Origin: an uncultured Pelagibacteraceae bacterium
Lineage (GTDB): Bacteria; Pseudomonadota; Alphaproteobacteria; Pelagibacterales; Pelagibacteraceae
Direction: 5' to 3'
Assembly (NCBI GenBank): GCA_902531175.1
Contig: CACADE010000001.1
Coordinates: 248,001 to 312,000 of the forward strand
DNA length: 64,000 nt
The translations under genes and the position numbers were made by a program. The notes beneath the pieces were generated by a model. The model made no database searches and was not told where the DNA came from. It worked only from the letters and a program-made list of their open reading frames with translations. Shown here piece by piece: positions 27,790-36,524 of the stretch. Position 1 is the first letter of the stretch. The number at the start of each line of letters is the position of its first letter.

Positions 27790-27798
27790 AGAAGCTAT

Positions 27799-29205
27799 CT
27801 AACAACTATAGTACATATCAAACTCAATAGGATGAGGTGTATGTTCAAAGTTGTGTATCTCCTCAAATTTAAGAGCGATGTAAGCGTCAATTTGATCGTC
27901 AGTAAATACTCCACCTTGAGTTAAAAACTTCCTATCTTTATCTAAACTTTCCATTGCTTCTCTTAATGATCCGCAAACAGTTGGAACTTTTTTGACTTCC
28001 TTCTCTGATAAAGCGTAAAGATCTTTATCAAAGGATTTACCTGGATCAATTTTATTTTTGATACCATCAATTCCTGCCATTAACATCGATGCAAATGTTA
28101 AATACGGATTACCAGATGCGTCTGGGAATCTAATTTCACATCTTGCTCCTTTTTTGCTTAGAGTTATCGGAATCCTACAAGAAGCTGATCTGTTTCTAGC
28201 AGAATAAGCAAGTAATACCGGAGCTTCAAAACCTGGAATTAATCTTTTGTAACTATTTGTTGTAGCATTTGAAAATGCATTAATCGCCTTAGCATGTTTA
28301 AGTATTCCACCAATATAATAAAGCGCAGTTTGTGACAAACCTGAATATTTATTTCCAGAAAAAACTGGAGTTTTTCCTTTCCAAACTGATTGGTGAACGT
28401 GCATTCCTGATCCATTATCACCTTTTACAGGTTTAGGCATAAACGTAGCAGTTTTACCAAATGAATGTGAAACCATTTGAACTACATATTTGTATAATTG
28501 AACATTATCTGCTTGATCAACTAATGTACCAAAAAGCATTCCAAGTTCGTGTTGACTTGGAGCAACTTCATGGTGATGTTTTTCAACTGTAATACCTACG
28601 TCTCTTAAACCTTTTAGGTATTCACCTCTTATATCCTGAGCACTATCTACTGGAGGGACTGGAAAATATCCACCTTTAACTCCAGGTCTATGACCCATAT
28701 TTCCGTTTTCATAATTTTTTCCTGAATTATATGGACCTTCAGTACTATCTATTGAAAAACTTGTTTCGTTCATATCGTTTTTGATTTTTACATCATCAAA
28801 AACAAAAAATTCTGGTTCAGGACCAAAGTAAGCTTTATCACCTATACCAGTCTTCTTTAAATAAGCTTCAGCTTTCTTCGCTATTCCTCTTGGATCTCTT
28901 TCATAAGGATTTCTTTTAATTGCATCTAAAATATCGCAAAATAAAACAAGAGTATTATGAGATGTAAATGGATCAACGATTTGTCTGTTTAAATCTGGTT
29001 TTAATATCATGTCAGATTCATTTATTGCCTTCCATCCAGCAATAGACGATCCATCAAAAAATACACCATCTGTTAACATGTCCCCATCAACTACCGATGC
29101 ATCCATAGTTAAGTGCTGTAATTTACCTCTTGGGTCTGTAAATCTTAAATCGACAAACTCAATTTGCTTATCTTTCATCATTTTTAGAACTTTGCTTGCG
29201 CTCAT
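27799..29205 (-). CDS. glnA: Glutamine synthetase type I
   Basis: ATP-dependent amidation of glutamate, the main ammonium assimilation step. The 468-residue length is that of dodecameric GSI. Motifs present: FDGSSIAGW, the metal-binding GPEPEFFVFD, HHEVAPSQHELG, NGSGMHVHQS (ATP/glutamate site) and NRSASCRIP. The DKDLYALSEKE segment carries the Tyr adenylylation site, so GlnE-type control is possible. A clear Shine-Dalgarno (AGGAGA) precedes the ATG. No glnB lies beside it in the window. Confidence 0.97.
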   Translation of the reverse strand: MSASKVLKMMKDKQIEFVDLRFTDPRGKLQHLTMDASVVDGDMLTDGVFFDGSSIAGWKAINESDMILKPDLNRQIVDPFTSHNTLVLFCDILDAIKRNPYERDPRGIAKKAEAYLKKTGIGDKAYFGPEPEFFVFDDVKIKNDMNETSFSIDSTEGPYNSGKNYENGNMGHRPGVKGGYFPVPPVDSAQDIRGEYLKGLRDVGITVEKHHHEVAPSQHELGMLFGTLVDQADNVQLYKYVVQMVSHSFGKTATFMPKPVKGDNGSGMHVHQSVWKGKTPVFSGNKYSGLSQTALYYIGGILKHAKAINAFSNATTNSYKRLIPGFEAPVLLAYSARNRSASCRIPITLSKKGARCEIRFPDASGNPYLTFASMLMAGIDGIKNKIDPGKSFDKDLYALSEKEVKKVPTVCGSLREAMESLDKDRKFLTQGGVFTDDQIDAYIALKFEEIHNFEHTPHPIEFDMYYSC

Positions 29206-29350
29206 ATTATCTCCTGTAGAATTAAATATCTGGGTTAATTACCAATATTGTTATAATAAAGAATACATATAATGAGGATATCACCTATGCAATTTAAACA
29301 TATAATTATGCCAATAATTTCAATGCTTTTTTATCAATCATAAGTTGAAT

Positions 29351-29830
29351 ATGACTTTATTAAATAAAGAACCAGTTAAAAGAGCAGAGAAGTGTCTTAA
29401 AGAGTTTGATGAAAATTTATCAGTTGTAGAATTAGAAAATTCAGCAAAAACAGCTTTGGATGCAGCGAATTCATTAAATTGTGAAGTAGGAGCAATTGTA
29501 AAAAGTCTACTTATTAAGATAGAAAATGATTTTTTACTTTGTTTAGTTTCTGGTGACAAAAGATGTTCGTTAAATAAATTAAAAAAAATTTCTAAAAAAA
29601 AAAATGTAAGAATGGCTTCTGCTGACGAGGTTAAGTCTCAAACAGGATATACAATTGGAGGTGTATCTCCTGTAGGTCATATAAATAAAATTCAAATATT
29701 TATAGATGATTCTTTAAGTAGATTTAAAGATATTTTTGCTGCAGCTGGTCATCCTAATGTCATTTTTAAGATCAATTATGAAAAATTAATTCAAATTACA
29801 AAAGGTAATGTGAAAGATATTACAGAATGA
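29351..29830 (+). CDS. YbaK/EbsC-type aminoacyl-tRNA deacylase-like protein
   Basis: A 159-residue protein of the YbaK/ProX/INS editing-domain fold, which hydrolyses mischarged aminoacyl-tRNAs such as Cys-tRNA-Pro. The conserved block is GAIVKSLLIK, then LVSGDKRCSLNKL, then GYTIGGVSPVGH, then IFAAAGHPN near the C-terminus. Together these are characteristic of YbaK-like free-standing editing proteins. ATG 29351 is preferred; an in-frame TTG at 29345 adds two residues. It is divergent from glnA and overlaps the following transporter gene by four bases. Confidence 0.9.
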   Translation: MTLLNKEPVKRAEKCLKEFDENLSVVELENSAKTALDAANSLNCEVGAIVKSLLIKIENDFLLCLVSGDKRCSLNKLKKISKKKNVRMASADEVKSQTGYTIGGVSPVGHINKIQIFIDDSLSRFKDIFAAAGHPNVIFKINYEKLIQITKGNVKDITE

Positions 29831-30714
29831 AGCAAGCTAATTTAACAGATTATATTTTATTAACATTATTATCGATAATTTGGGCATCTGCTTTTTTTAA
29901 TATAAAAATTGCAACAGAATCTTTCGGTCCAATGACAATTGCTTTTTTGAGAGTATTTTTTGGATCTATACCAGTATTAATTTTGTGTTTTTATAAAAAA
30001 ATAGTAATTGAAGCATTTTCAAAAGATTGGTATTGGTTCATGTTAATAGGACTAATCAATTTAGTTATACCATTCTTTTTAATTGCTTACGGGGTAAAGT
30101 CTGTGCAAAGTAATTTGGCAGCAATTTTGATGTCCACTACTCCTTTGAGCTCTACTGTATTAGGTCACTTTTATACAAAAAACGAAAAATTTAATTTTGC
30201 AAAAACTGTTGGGATATTAATTGGATTTGCAGGAATTGTTTATTTATTTTCTGACAATATTTTAATAGATGAAAATAATTTTCTTTCAGCAATATTAATT
30301 TTGATAGGATCAACATGTTATGTAATAGGTGGAGTTTTAACACTTAAAATTAGCAAGAAAAAAAACGAAAACGTTACTGGATCAATATTAATTTGGGCGA
30401 CTCTGATTTTATTCCCTTTGATGTGTTTATTAGAAACTCCATGGGAAAATACTCCATCATTAAATTCAACCGTGTCAGTAATTTATCTTGGTATAGTACC
30501 AACAGGAGTTGCATGGCTTTTAAGGTTTAAAATTTTGAAAAAGAATGGTTTAATTTTTCAATCTCAAGTCTCATACTTAATTCCAATCTTTGGAATTATT
30601 TTAGGCTATATATTTTTAAGTGAATTAATAACTTACAAGGTATTAATATCTTTATTGGCTGTAGTTGTAGGAATTTATTTTGTTAGAAAAGCAGATACAA
30701 AAATTATTATTTAA
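29827..30714 (+). CDS. EamA/DMT-family inner membrane transporter
   Basis: A 295-residue protein with about ten hydrophobic segments and two tandem EamA repeats. The first repeat begins SIIWASAFFNIKIATESFGP and includes a Pro/Gly-rich break; the second starts near IGSTCYVIGG. Members export metabolites or take up small organic compounds; the substrate cannot be predicted. It is coupled to the YbaK-like gene by an ATGA overlap and its end overlaps the convergent homocysteine methyltransferase gene by eight bases. It is a different subgroup from the EamA gene at 31617. Confidence 0.88.
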   Translation: MKQANLTDYILLTLLSIIWASAFFNIKIATESFGPMTIAFLRVFFGSIPVLILCFYKKIVIEAFSKDWYWFMLIGLINLVIPFFLIAYGVKSVQSNLAAILMSTTPLSSTVLGHFYTKNEKFNFAKTVGILIGFAGIVYLFSDNILIDENNFLSAILILIGSTCYVIGGVLTLKISKKKNENVTGSILIWATLILFPLMCLLETPWENTPSLNSTVSVIYLGIVPTGVAWLLRFKILKKNGLIFQSQVSYLIPIFGIILGYIFLSELITYKVLISLLAVVVGIYFVRKADTKIII

Positions 30715-31624
30715 GTAAAGATAAAGAGCTAATATGCTCTGGTTTTGTCTCACAACATCCACCTAAAATTGTTGCCCCACCTTCTATAAACTTTTTTGAT
30801 AGATTATAAAATTCATTTGCATCAAAATTATCTCTTTTTCCTAAAGATTGATTAGGATTTACTCCAATTTCATGAGGTTTTGCTGTATTAAATGTCTGTA
30901 TTGGACCTGGTTCATCAACTCCCCATAAATTTATTTTAAATCCAAATGGTACTTCACAATTTAAAAATTTATCTAATACGGATAATGATATTTCAGGAGA
31001 AACACATGCACAAACTACACCGAGTGTATTTTCATGTTTAATAATTTCAATTAATTGCTCAATTTTTTCTTCTGAGGGTAGGTCACCATTTTTTTTTAAA
31101 TGTATTCCAATTAAAACTTTTTTGTTTAATTTTTTAGATATATTAAGAGCGGCTTTAACTTCATTAGTGCTGCTAATAACATCTAAGTATAAAAAATCAG
31201 TAAATTCACTTAAAATATCAGCTTGTTCAAACATATCTTCCTCTATTAATTTGATATCGCGATCATCAGTTATATAAGTGTCTCTTTGGCTTGGAATTGA
31301 TCCAGCTACTAATATATTTTTCTTTGATAAATCTTTAGCTTTGATTGCAAGTTTGCATGCAATTTCGTTTAATTTTTTGAATTTATCACCAACTTTATTT
31401 TCTATTAATCTAAATTTTCTACAACTAAAAGTGTTAGTAACAATAACATCTGAGCCTGCGTTGATATATGATAGATGAGTATCAACTAACATTTGATGAT
31501 ATTTTTCATCCAACAAAGCGCTAGCAGACCATAAAGTCCCCATAGATACCATTCCTTTTTCAAGTAATAATTGACCCATACCACCATCTAAAATTCTTAT
31601 TTTTTTAAAAAAATTGTTATCCAT
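30707..31624 (-). CDS. Homocysteine S-methyltransferase family protein
   Basis: Transfers a methyl group to homocysteine, probably from S-methylmethionine or a related sulfonium or betaine, giving methionine. The 305-residue barrel has an N-terminal ILDGGMGQLL motif, NTFSCRK, and the three zinc-binding Cys (VCACVSPE and GGCCETKPEH). I chose ATG 31624 (MDNNFFKK): further in-frame codons to 31657 lie inside the preceding gene and are not conserved. The eight-base overlap with the EamA gene upstream suggests one transcript. The methyl donor is unknown. Reduced organic sulfur use is typical of SAR11, which makes such an enzyme plausible. Confidence 0.88.
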   Translation of the reverse strand: MDNNFFKKIRILDGGMGQLLLEKGMVSMGTLWSASALLDEKYHQMLVDTHLSYINAGSDVIVTNTFSCRKFRLIENKVGDKFKKLNEIACKLAIKAKDLSKKNILVAGSIPSQRDTYITDDRDIKLIEEDMFEQADILSEFTDFLYLDVISSTNEVKAALNISKKLNKKVLIGIHLKKNGDLPSEEKIEQLIEIIKHENTLGVVCACVSPEISLSVLDKFLNCEVPFGFKINLWGVDEPGPIQTFNTAKPHEIGVNPNQSLGKRDNFDANEFYNLSKKFIEGGATILGGCCETKPEHISSLSLLK

Positions 31625-32477
31625 TTTTTTTATCCCTTGTAGCAATAAATACTCCAATGGTTGTTATTAAAAAACCAATTATGTCAGTAAATGTTAATTG
31701 TTCATTTAAAAATATCCATGCCATCACTGCTGAAGTAGGAGGTACTAAAAAAAATAAAGTAGTAGTTTTGCCCACAGTACCCCTTTTGATTAAAAACATA
31801 AGAATAGTAAAAGCTCCAAATGAAACTAATATAATTTGGTGAGACATACCTAATATAAAACTAGTTGTAAAATTTATGTAAGCATTTTCAAATATAAACA
31901 TTAATAATAAATTAAAAAGGCAACCACCAACTGCTTGATACGCATTGTTAACTGACAAAGCTAAATTTCCACTCAATTTTTTTTGCCACAATGTTCCAGC
32001 CGTTATTGCAAATAAAGCTAAGACTGTAGCTAACAATCCTAAAGGAGGAATTTCTTTTCCAAAATCAATACCTAAGACAGTGACAGAACCAATGAAACCT
32101 AAACTGATACCTACCCACTGTTTCCAAGATATTTTTTCTCCAAAAATAGGACCAGATAAAATATTTGTTAAAATCGGTTGAAGTGTAACTATTAAAGCTA
32201 CAATTGCAGCTGGCATCCCAATTGAAAATGCATACCAACATCCACCTAAATAAATCCCATGAAATAAAATACCTGTTGAAAGACTTTCAATAATATTTTT
32301 TAATTTTCCGAAAATTTTATCATTACTGAGATAAGCAAATACAAGAAAACCAATTGTTACGATCCCAAATCTAAATGCTAAAGCTGCAAATGGAGAAGCG
32401 TTTTGAACAATTTCTTTCCCAGATATGAATGCCGATGACCATAACAATATAAAGAGCAAAGGAAATGATTTTGTCAT
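31617..32477 (-). CDS. EamA/DMT-family inner membrane transporter
   Basis: A 286-residue protein with about ten transmembrane segments and two EamA repeats (FILLWSSAFISGKEIVQNASP opens the first; a second repeat starts near TAGTLWQKKL). The C-terminal half has the conserved RGTVGKTTTLFFLVPPTSA loop. The substrate is unknown. It lies 23 bases after the end of the ABC-transporter ATPase gene on the same strand and overlaps the homocysteine methyltransferase gene, so it may mark the boundary between the accessory sugar region and core genes. Confidence 0.88.
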   Translation of the reverse strand: MTKSFPLLFILLWSSAFISGKEIVQNASPFAALAFRFGIVTIGFLVFAYLSNDKIFGKLKNIIESLSTGILFHGIYLGGCWYAFSIGMPAAIVALIVTLQPILTNILSGPIFGEKISWKQWVGISLGFIGSVTVLGIDFGKEIPPLGLLATVLALFAITAGTLWQKKLSGNLALSVNNAYQAVGGCLFNLLLMFIFENAYINFTTSFILGMSHQIILVSFGAFTILMFLIKRGTVGKTTTLFFLVPPTSAVMAWIFLNEQLTFTDIIGFLITTIGVFIATRDKKNG

Positions 32478-32500
32478 GGTAAAGATATATGGCGTAATAT

Positions 32501-33298
32501 CTAATTTTTGTTGTGAATTCTATCCATTTCTTGAAGTTCGACTTCAAGTTTGTCTAATTCTTCACCACCAGCCATCATACTAAGAAGCTTTTCTCTAGAA
32601 ATATCTTTTTTTTGGAATGTCCCCATGCTTTTTCCTCGGTTAAGTACAGTGAAACTATTACCAACAGGGTAAGCATGATGTACATTATGAGTAATTAAAA
32701 TTACAGCCAATCCCTCAGATGCGGCCTTTACAATATATTTTAATACCATTGATGCTTGATGAACTCCTAAAGCAGAAGTTGGTTCATCTAAAACTAAAAC
32801 TTTTGCTCCAAAATATATAGCACGTGATATTGCTAGGCATTGTCTTTCACCACCGGACATAGTTCCAACTGCCTGAGATGGATCTCTAACATCGATACCT
32901 ATCTGTCCCATCCTATCTGCTGCTATCTTATTTGCTTTCTCCACATCAAAAGTTTTAAGGAAAGGAATACCTTTTTGAGGCTCTCTTCCCATAAAAAAAT
33001 TTCTAGTAACACTCATTAAAGGAACTAACGCTAGATCTTGATAAACTGTTCCTATACCAATATCTAAAGCATCTTTAGGTGAGTCAAAAACAATTTTATT
33101 ATCTTCAAATATAATTTCTCCTTCATCAGGCTTATGAACACCTGCTAAAGTTTTAATTAAAGTCGACTTTCCTGCTCCATTATCTCCAAGCAAGCACATG
33201 ATCTCACCTTTTTTTAATCTCATAGTGACATCTTTAAGCGCTATTACCTTCCCAAAAAACTTACTAATATTATTAAATTGAACGAGATAGTCTGACAT
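32501..33298 (-). CDS. CUT2-family sugar ABC transporter ATPase, single-domain (FrcA-like)
   Basis: ATP-hydrolysing subunit of a sugar or cyclitol importer. At 265 residues it is one ATPase domain, half the size of the duplicated RbsA/MglA type and the same size as Sinorhizobium FrcA. Walker [11 protein letters not shown] (about 37-46), Q-loop VYQDLALVP, signature TMSGGERQ, Walker [12 protein letters not shown] and the switch His in LITHNVHH are all intact. It is the last gene of the binding protein-permease-ATPase operon and starts one base from the permease end. The gene order matches FrcBCA. Confidence 0.93.
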   Translation of the reverse strand: MSDYLVQFNNISKFFGKVIALKDVTMRLKKGEIMCLLGDNGAGKSTLIKTLAGVHKPDEGEIIFEDNKIVFDSPKDALDIGIGTVYQDLALVPLMSVTRNFFMGREPQKGIPFLKTFDVEKANKIAADRMGQIGIDVRDPSQAVGTMSGGERQCLAISRAIYFGAKVLVLDEPTSALGVHQASMVLKYIVKAASEGLAVILITHNVHHAYPVGNSFTVLNRGKSMGTFQKKDISREKLLSMMAGGEELDKLEVELQEMDRIHNKN

Positions 33299-34425
33299 TA
33301 TTTAGTCTCAGTCACTTTCTTTCTGATATAGTTATTAAACACTACAGCTATCAACATCATTGCTCCTAAGAAAACTTTAAACCAATCAGTGTCAACATCT
33401 GTATAAAATATTCCCATAGATACAGTGCCAAATATAATTGCACCAAAAGCAGCACCTATTGCAGATCCATATCCTCCAGTTAAGAGACACCCACCAACAA
33501 CAGCAGCTGCAATAGCTTCTAGTTCTTTTAAAGTACCTCTCATAGTATCTGCAGAACCCGCATCTAATACTTGAATACAAGCAAAAATAGTTGAAGCCAC
33601 TGCTGTACCAATAAATAGACTTATTTTTACCCTTCCAACAGGCACACCCACATTTGTTGCTCCAACTTTATCGCCTCCAGATGCGAAGATCCAATTACCG
33701 TATCTTGTTTTCATCAATATCCATGTTGCAAACAATGTTAATGCAATAAACCAAATAACTGATGGAGGTATTCCAGTTGCAAGAGGAGTTCCATCAGTTC
33801 TTAGTTCAATTAATTTTAATGATCCCAACCAAGTAAAAAGCCATTTAAAAGTATCTGTAGCAAATAACCAAGCTAATGGATCATCTTCAATTAATACTCT
33901 TAGTCCTGGAACTTGAGTTCTACCAGTAATCAATCTTGTTATTGCTAATGTCAAACCTCTTAAAATAAAAAGCATTGCAAGTGTTACAATAAAAGATGGC
34001 AAACCAGTTTTGACAACCATTATGCCATTAAAGTATCCAACCAATACTGCCATAGCGAAAGCAAAAACTATACTCATCCATAAAGGCCAACCCCAGTAAA
34101 TCGCTGGAATTGCAATACAAATTCCAGCAAAGCCAATCATTGATCCAATTGACAAATCAAATTCACCGCCAATCATTAACATCGCTGCTGCTATTGCTAT
34201 AATTCCTAAATTAGCTGAAACATCGAGGAAATTAAGCATTCCATAGGCGCTAAACATTCCAGTATCGCCAGCTACAATTCCAAAGAATATAAATACAAGT
34301 ATTGAGCCACCTAATGCGCCTAGCTCAGGCCTATTCAATAAAACTCTTAGTGGTGATATTTTTTTTAGACGTTCGTCTTCATTAAGACTACTTTTTGATG
34401 AAATACTTTTTGATTTTAATGACAT
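33298..34425 (-). CDS. CUT2-family sugar ABC transporter permease (FrcC/RbsC-like)
   Basis: Inner-membrane permease of 375 residues with about nine to ten hydrophobic segments. The core signature [20 protein letters not shown] is the RbsC/FrcC-type GGIDLSVGS motif. Later landmarks are [31 protein letters not shown] and [19 protein letters not shown]. The start is separated from the binding-protein gene by 56 bases containing a terminator-like hairpin, so it is probably expressed at a lower level than the binding protein. It overlaps the ATPase gene by one base. Confidence 0.93.
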   Translation of the reverse strand: MSLKSKSISSKSSLNEDERLKKISPLRVLLNRPELGALGGSILVFIFFGIVAGDTGMFSAYGMLNFLDVSANLGIIAIAAAMLMIGGEFDLSIGSMIGFAGICIAIPAIYWGWPLWMSIVFAFAMAVLVGYFNGIMVVKTGLPSFIVTLAMLFILRGLTLAITRLITGRTQVPGLRVLIEDDPLAWLFATDTFKWLFTWLGSLKLIELRTDGTPLATGIPPSVIWFIALTLFATWILMKTRYGNWIFASGGDKVGATNVGVPVGRVKISLFIGTAVASTIFACIQVLDAGSADTMRGTLKELEAIAAAVVGGCLLTGGYGSAIGAAFGAIIFGTVSMGIFYTDVDTDWFKVFLGAMMLIAVVFNNYIRKKVTETK

Positions 34426-34434
34426 TTAAATTTT

Positions 34435-34470
34435 GAAAAAAGGCCTGACTATAAAATTTAGTCAGGCCTT
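34435..34470 (-). terminator. Intrinsic-terminator-like hairpin between binding-protein and permease genes
   Basis: On the minus strand a 12-bp perfect stem (arms AAGGCCTGACTA and TAGTCAGGCCTT, loop of seven bases) runs into a T tract. It lies 12 bases after the stop of the periplasmic binding protein and before the permease. It would end or attenuate most transcripts and protect the 3' end of the binding-protein mRNA. Confidence 0.85.
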
Positions 34471-34481
34471 AAATATAGATT

Positions 34482-35405
34482 TTATCTATAACCTTGAGCT
34501 GCCCATTTGATTACTTTAGCAGCATTATCAGGAGTAACAAATCCAGGTCCAGTCATAACTACACCAGCAGGCATTGTTCCCCATCTCATATACTGAGCAA
34601 AAATAGCTATAGGCAAATAACCTTGTAGATATTGTTGTTGGTCAATTAAAAACTCTACTTTTCCTGCAGCAGCAGCTTTTAACATGTTAGGTGACATATC
34701 AAATGTTCCTAATTTAACATTTCCAACTTTACCAGCAGCTTCTAAAGCTTTTAGTGCCGCTTCTCCAGATAAACCAGCTCCTAAAGTTAGAATAGTGTCA
34801 TATCCACCACCTAATTTCGCAGCAACAGCTTTTTGAATTTCAGTTGGGTCATTTGATGTTCCAAGAATATCAACAGATCCACCAAATCCTTTTTTGAAAC
34901 CTGCACATCTTCTATCAAGCGCTACGTTTCCAACTTCGTGGTTAACACATAAAGCTTTTTTTCCTCCGGCAGCTTTCATTTTTTGTCCGCCACCAACGCC
35001 AGCTTCAAATTCAGTTTGACCTACGTGTGCACTAATTCCTAATGATGCATAGTCATCCGAACCAGAGTTCATAGAAACTACTGGTATACCAGCAGCTATT
35101 GCTGCTTTAACAGATTTTCCTAATGCAGCTGCATCAGGTAAAGTAATTACAATACCTTTTGGTTTTTGTGATACAGCGTTATCAATTAGTTTTGCCATTT
35201 CAACCATGTCAAAAGTTCCAGGCGCAGTGTATTTGCAAGATACTCCCATATCTTTACATGCAGCATCAACTCCATTCTTAGCTACTGACCAAAAAGGGTC
35301 ATTAGCTTGACCGTGTGAAACAACGATTATATCAACCGACAGTGCTGATACAGACATCATTGCCCATGCAGCAACAGCTAATATAAAGTTCTTTATTGTT
35401 TTCAT
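34482..35405 (-). CDS. Periplasmic sugar/cyclitol-binding protein of CUT2 ABC transporter (FrcB/RbsB-like)
   Basis: A 307-residue periplasmic binding protein with a signal peptide (MKTIKNFILAVAAWAMMSVSALS, cleaved near residue 23). The body is the type I Peripla_BP_4 fold: VSHGQANDPFWSVAKNGVDAA, IVITLPDA, IPVVSMNSG and VKLGTFDMSPNML. The ATG is preceded by a strong GAGAGG Shine-Dalgarno. It heads the operon and is followed by a terminator-like hairpin. The upstream neighbours are inositol-type dehydrogenases, so myo-inositol or a related polyol is a reasonable but unproven ligand; fructose or ribose are alternatives. Confidence 0.92.
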   Translation of the reverse strand: MKTIKNFILAVAAWAMMSVSALSVDIIVVSHGQANDPFWSVAKNGVDAACKDMGVSCKYTAPGTFDMVEMAKLIDNAVSQKPKGIVITLPDAAALGKSVKAAIAAGIPVVSMNSGSDDYASLGISAHVGQTEFEAGVGGGQKMKAAGGKKALCVNHEVGNVALDRRCAGFKKGFGGSVDILGTSNDPTEIQKAVAAKLGGGYDTILTLGAGLSGEAALKALEAAGKVGNVKLGTFDMSPNMLKAAAAGKVEFLIDQQQYLQGYLPIAIFAQYMRWGTMPAGVVMTGPGFVTPDNAAKVIKWAAQGYR

Positions 35406-35426
35406 TTTTAATTTCCTCTCTTAAAT

Positions 35427-35440
35427 AAAAGTTAACTTTT
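35427..35440. promoter_or_regulatory. 14-base palindrome upstream of binding-protein gene
   Basis: AAAAGTTAACTTTT is a perfect palindrome 22 bases before the binding-protein ATG on the minus strand, just upstream of its Shine-Dalgarno. Position and symmetry fit an operator, but AT-rich palindromes of this size may arise by chance. Confidence 0.3.
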
Positions 35441-35483
35441 AAACATTAAAGCTAACATAAATTTATTTAGATTGTAAAGAAGC

Positions 35484-35499
35484 AGGTTGTATTCAACCT
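35484..35499. promoter_or_regulatory. Inverted repeat AGGTTG-n4-CAACCT upstream of binding-protein gene
   Basis: Six-base arms AGGTTG and CAACCT flank four bases, 79 bases before the binding-protein ATG and 18 bases after the stop of the IolG-like gene. It contains more G+C than its surroundings and no T tract follows it on the minus strand, so an operator fits better than a terminator. Confidence 0.35.
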
Positions 35500-35516
35500 A
35501 AAGTTGATTTTTAATA

Positions 35517-36524
35517 TTATATTTTTTCAAACTTTTTTGATTTTAATGACCGGATAGCACTCTCAGCAATTTGAATTGAAATCTTTCCATCAATAAAACC
35601 ACTTTTAGGTCTTAAATTTGATCTGAATAATTTGGCAAGATCGTTTAACTGTTCTTTGTATGCTTGATCGTATCTTTCTATAAAGAAATGTTTAAAGCTT
35701 GAGCGTGCATTTGTACTCTTATTAGAATACAAACTAATCTCATTTTCTTTGATATTATCAGAAATAATCATTCCTTTACTTCCAAAGAGCTCTACTCTTT
35801 GATCATATCCAAAACTACAATGTCTGGAATTACTTATAATACATTGAACACCATTTTTTGTTTTCAAAATTGCCGTAGCAAGCTCGAAATCTTTAAGTTT
35901 ATTGAAGTATTTATTAGAAATATTGCTCCCTGTAGCAAATATAGAAACAAATTTATCTTTACCTGCGTAATATCTTGCTAGATCAAAATCATGGATCATC
36001 ATATCTTTAAAAATACCACCTGAGGCTTTTAAATAATTTATAGATGGAGCAGCTGGATCTCTGCTAGTAATAATAATTTTCTCTAGCTTTCCTATCTTGC
36101 CTTTTATTAAATTATTTTTTAGAGAACTATGACCTGGATCGTATCTCCTATTAAATCCAATTTGAATTTTATGATTAAATTTATTTATTTTCTTTTCGTA
36201 ATTTTGAATTTTTTTAAAATTTAAATCTAAAGGTTTTTCACAAAATACTGTTTTATTACTTTTTACGCTTTCATATATAAACTTAAGATGAGTTGATGTA
36301 GTGGAAGATATAAAAATACAATCAATTTTTTTATCTTTATATGCTATTTGAGGACTTTCAATAATTTGACAATTTAGATTTTTTGAAACTTTTTTTGCAA
36401 GTTTTTTATTAACATCGAAAATATATTTAAGATTAAAATTTTTATTATTTATTAAATTATTTGCATGCATTAGTCCTATTCTTCCCAAACCAAATAATGC
36501 TACGTTAATTAAATTTTTACCCAT
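35517..36524 (-). CDS. iolG: Gfo/Idh/MocA oxidoreductase, inositol 2-dehydrogenase-like
   Basis: Predicted NAD-dependent oxidation of myo-inositol to 2-keto-myo-inositol. The 335-residue protein has an N-terminal Rossmann motif (ALFGLGRIGLMHANN), the EKPLDL motif carrying the catalytic Lys, and the inositol-dehydrogenase-style stretches IQIGFNRRYDPG, SRDPAAPS and GGIFKDMMIHDFDLARYY with the conserved Asp/His pair. I chose ATG 36524 (MGKNLINVAL), giving a 16-base overlap with the upstream gene; a farther in-frame ATG at 36551 is possible. Together with iolE and iolD it would give the first three inositol steps. Confidence 0.85.
   Translation of the reverse strand: MGKNLINVALFGLGRIGLMHANNLINNKNFNLKYIFDVNKKLAKKVSKNLNCQIIESPQIAYKDKKIDCIFISSTTSTHLKFIYESVKSNKTVFCEKPLDLNFKKIQNYEKKINKFNHKIQIGFNRRYDPGHSSLKNNLIKGKIGKLEKIIITSRDPAAPSINYLKASGGIFKDMMIHDFDLARYYAGKDKFVSIFATGSNISNKYFNKLKDFELATAILKTKNGVQCIISNSRHCSFGYDQRVELFGSKGMIISDNIKENEISLYSNKSTNARSSFKHFFIERYDQAYKEQLNDLAKLFRSNLRPKSGFIDGKISIQIAESAIRSLKSKKFEKI

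Noticed and set aside
29272-29343. A 23-codon ORF with hydrophobic content just upstream of the YbaK-like gene, which could be a leader peptide.
   Set aside because: No recognisable ribosome site or attenuator hairpin follows it, and ORFs of this length occur by chance in AT-rich DNA.
29206-29350. A possible glutamine-responsive riboswitch or sigma-54 promoter upstream of glnA.
   Set aside because: I found no sigma-54 GG-GC pattern and no glnA-RNA-like conserved core in either orientation, only TATAAT-like sequences.
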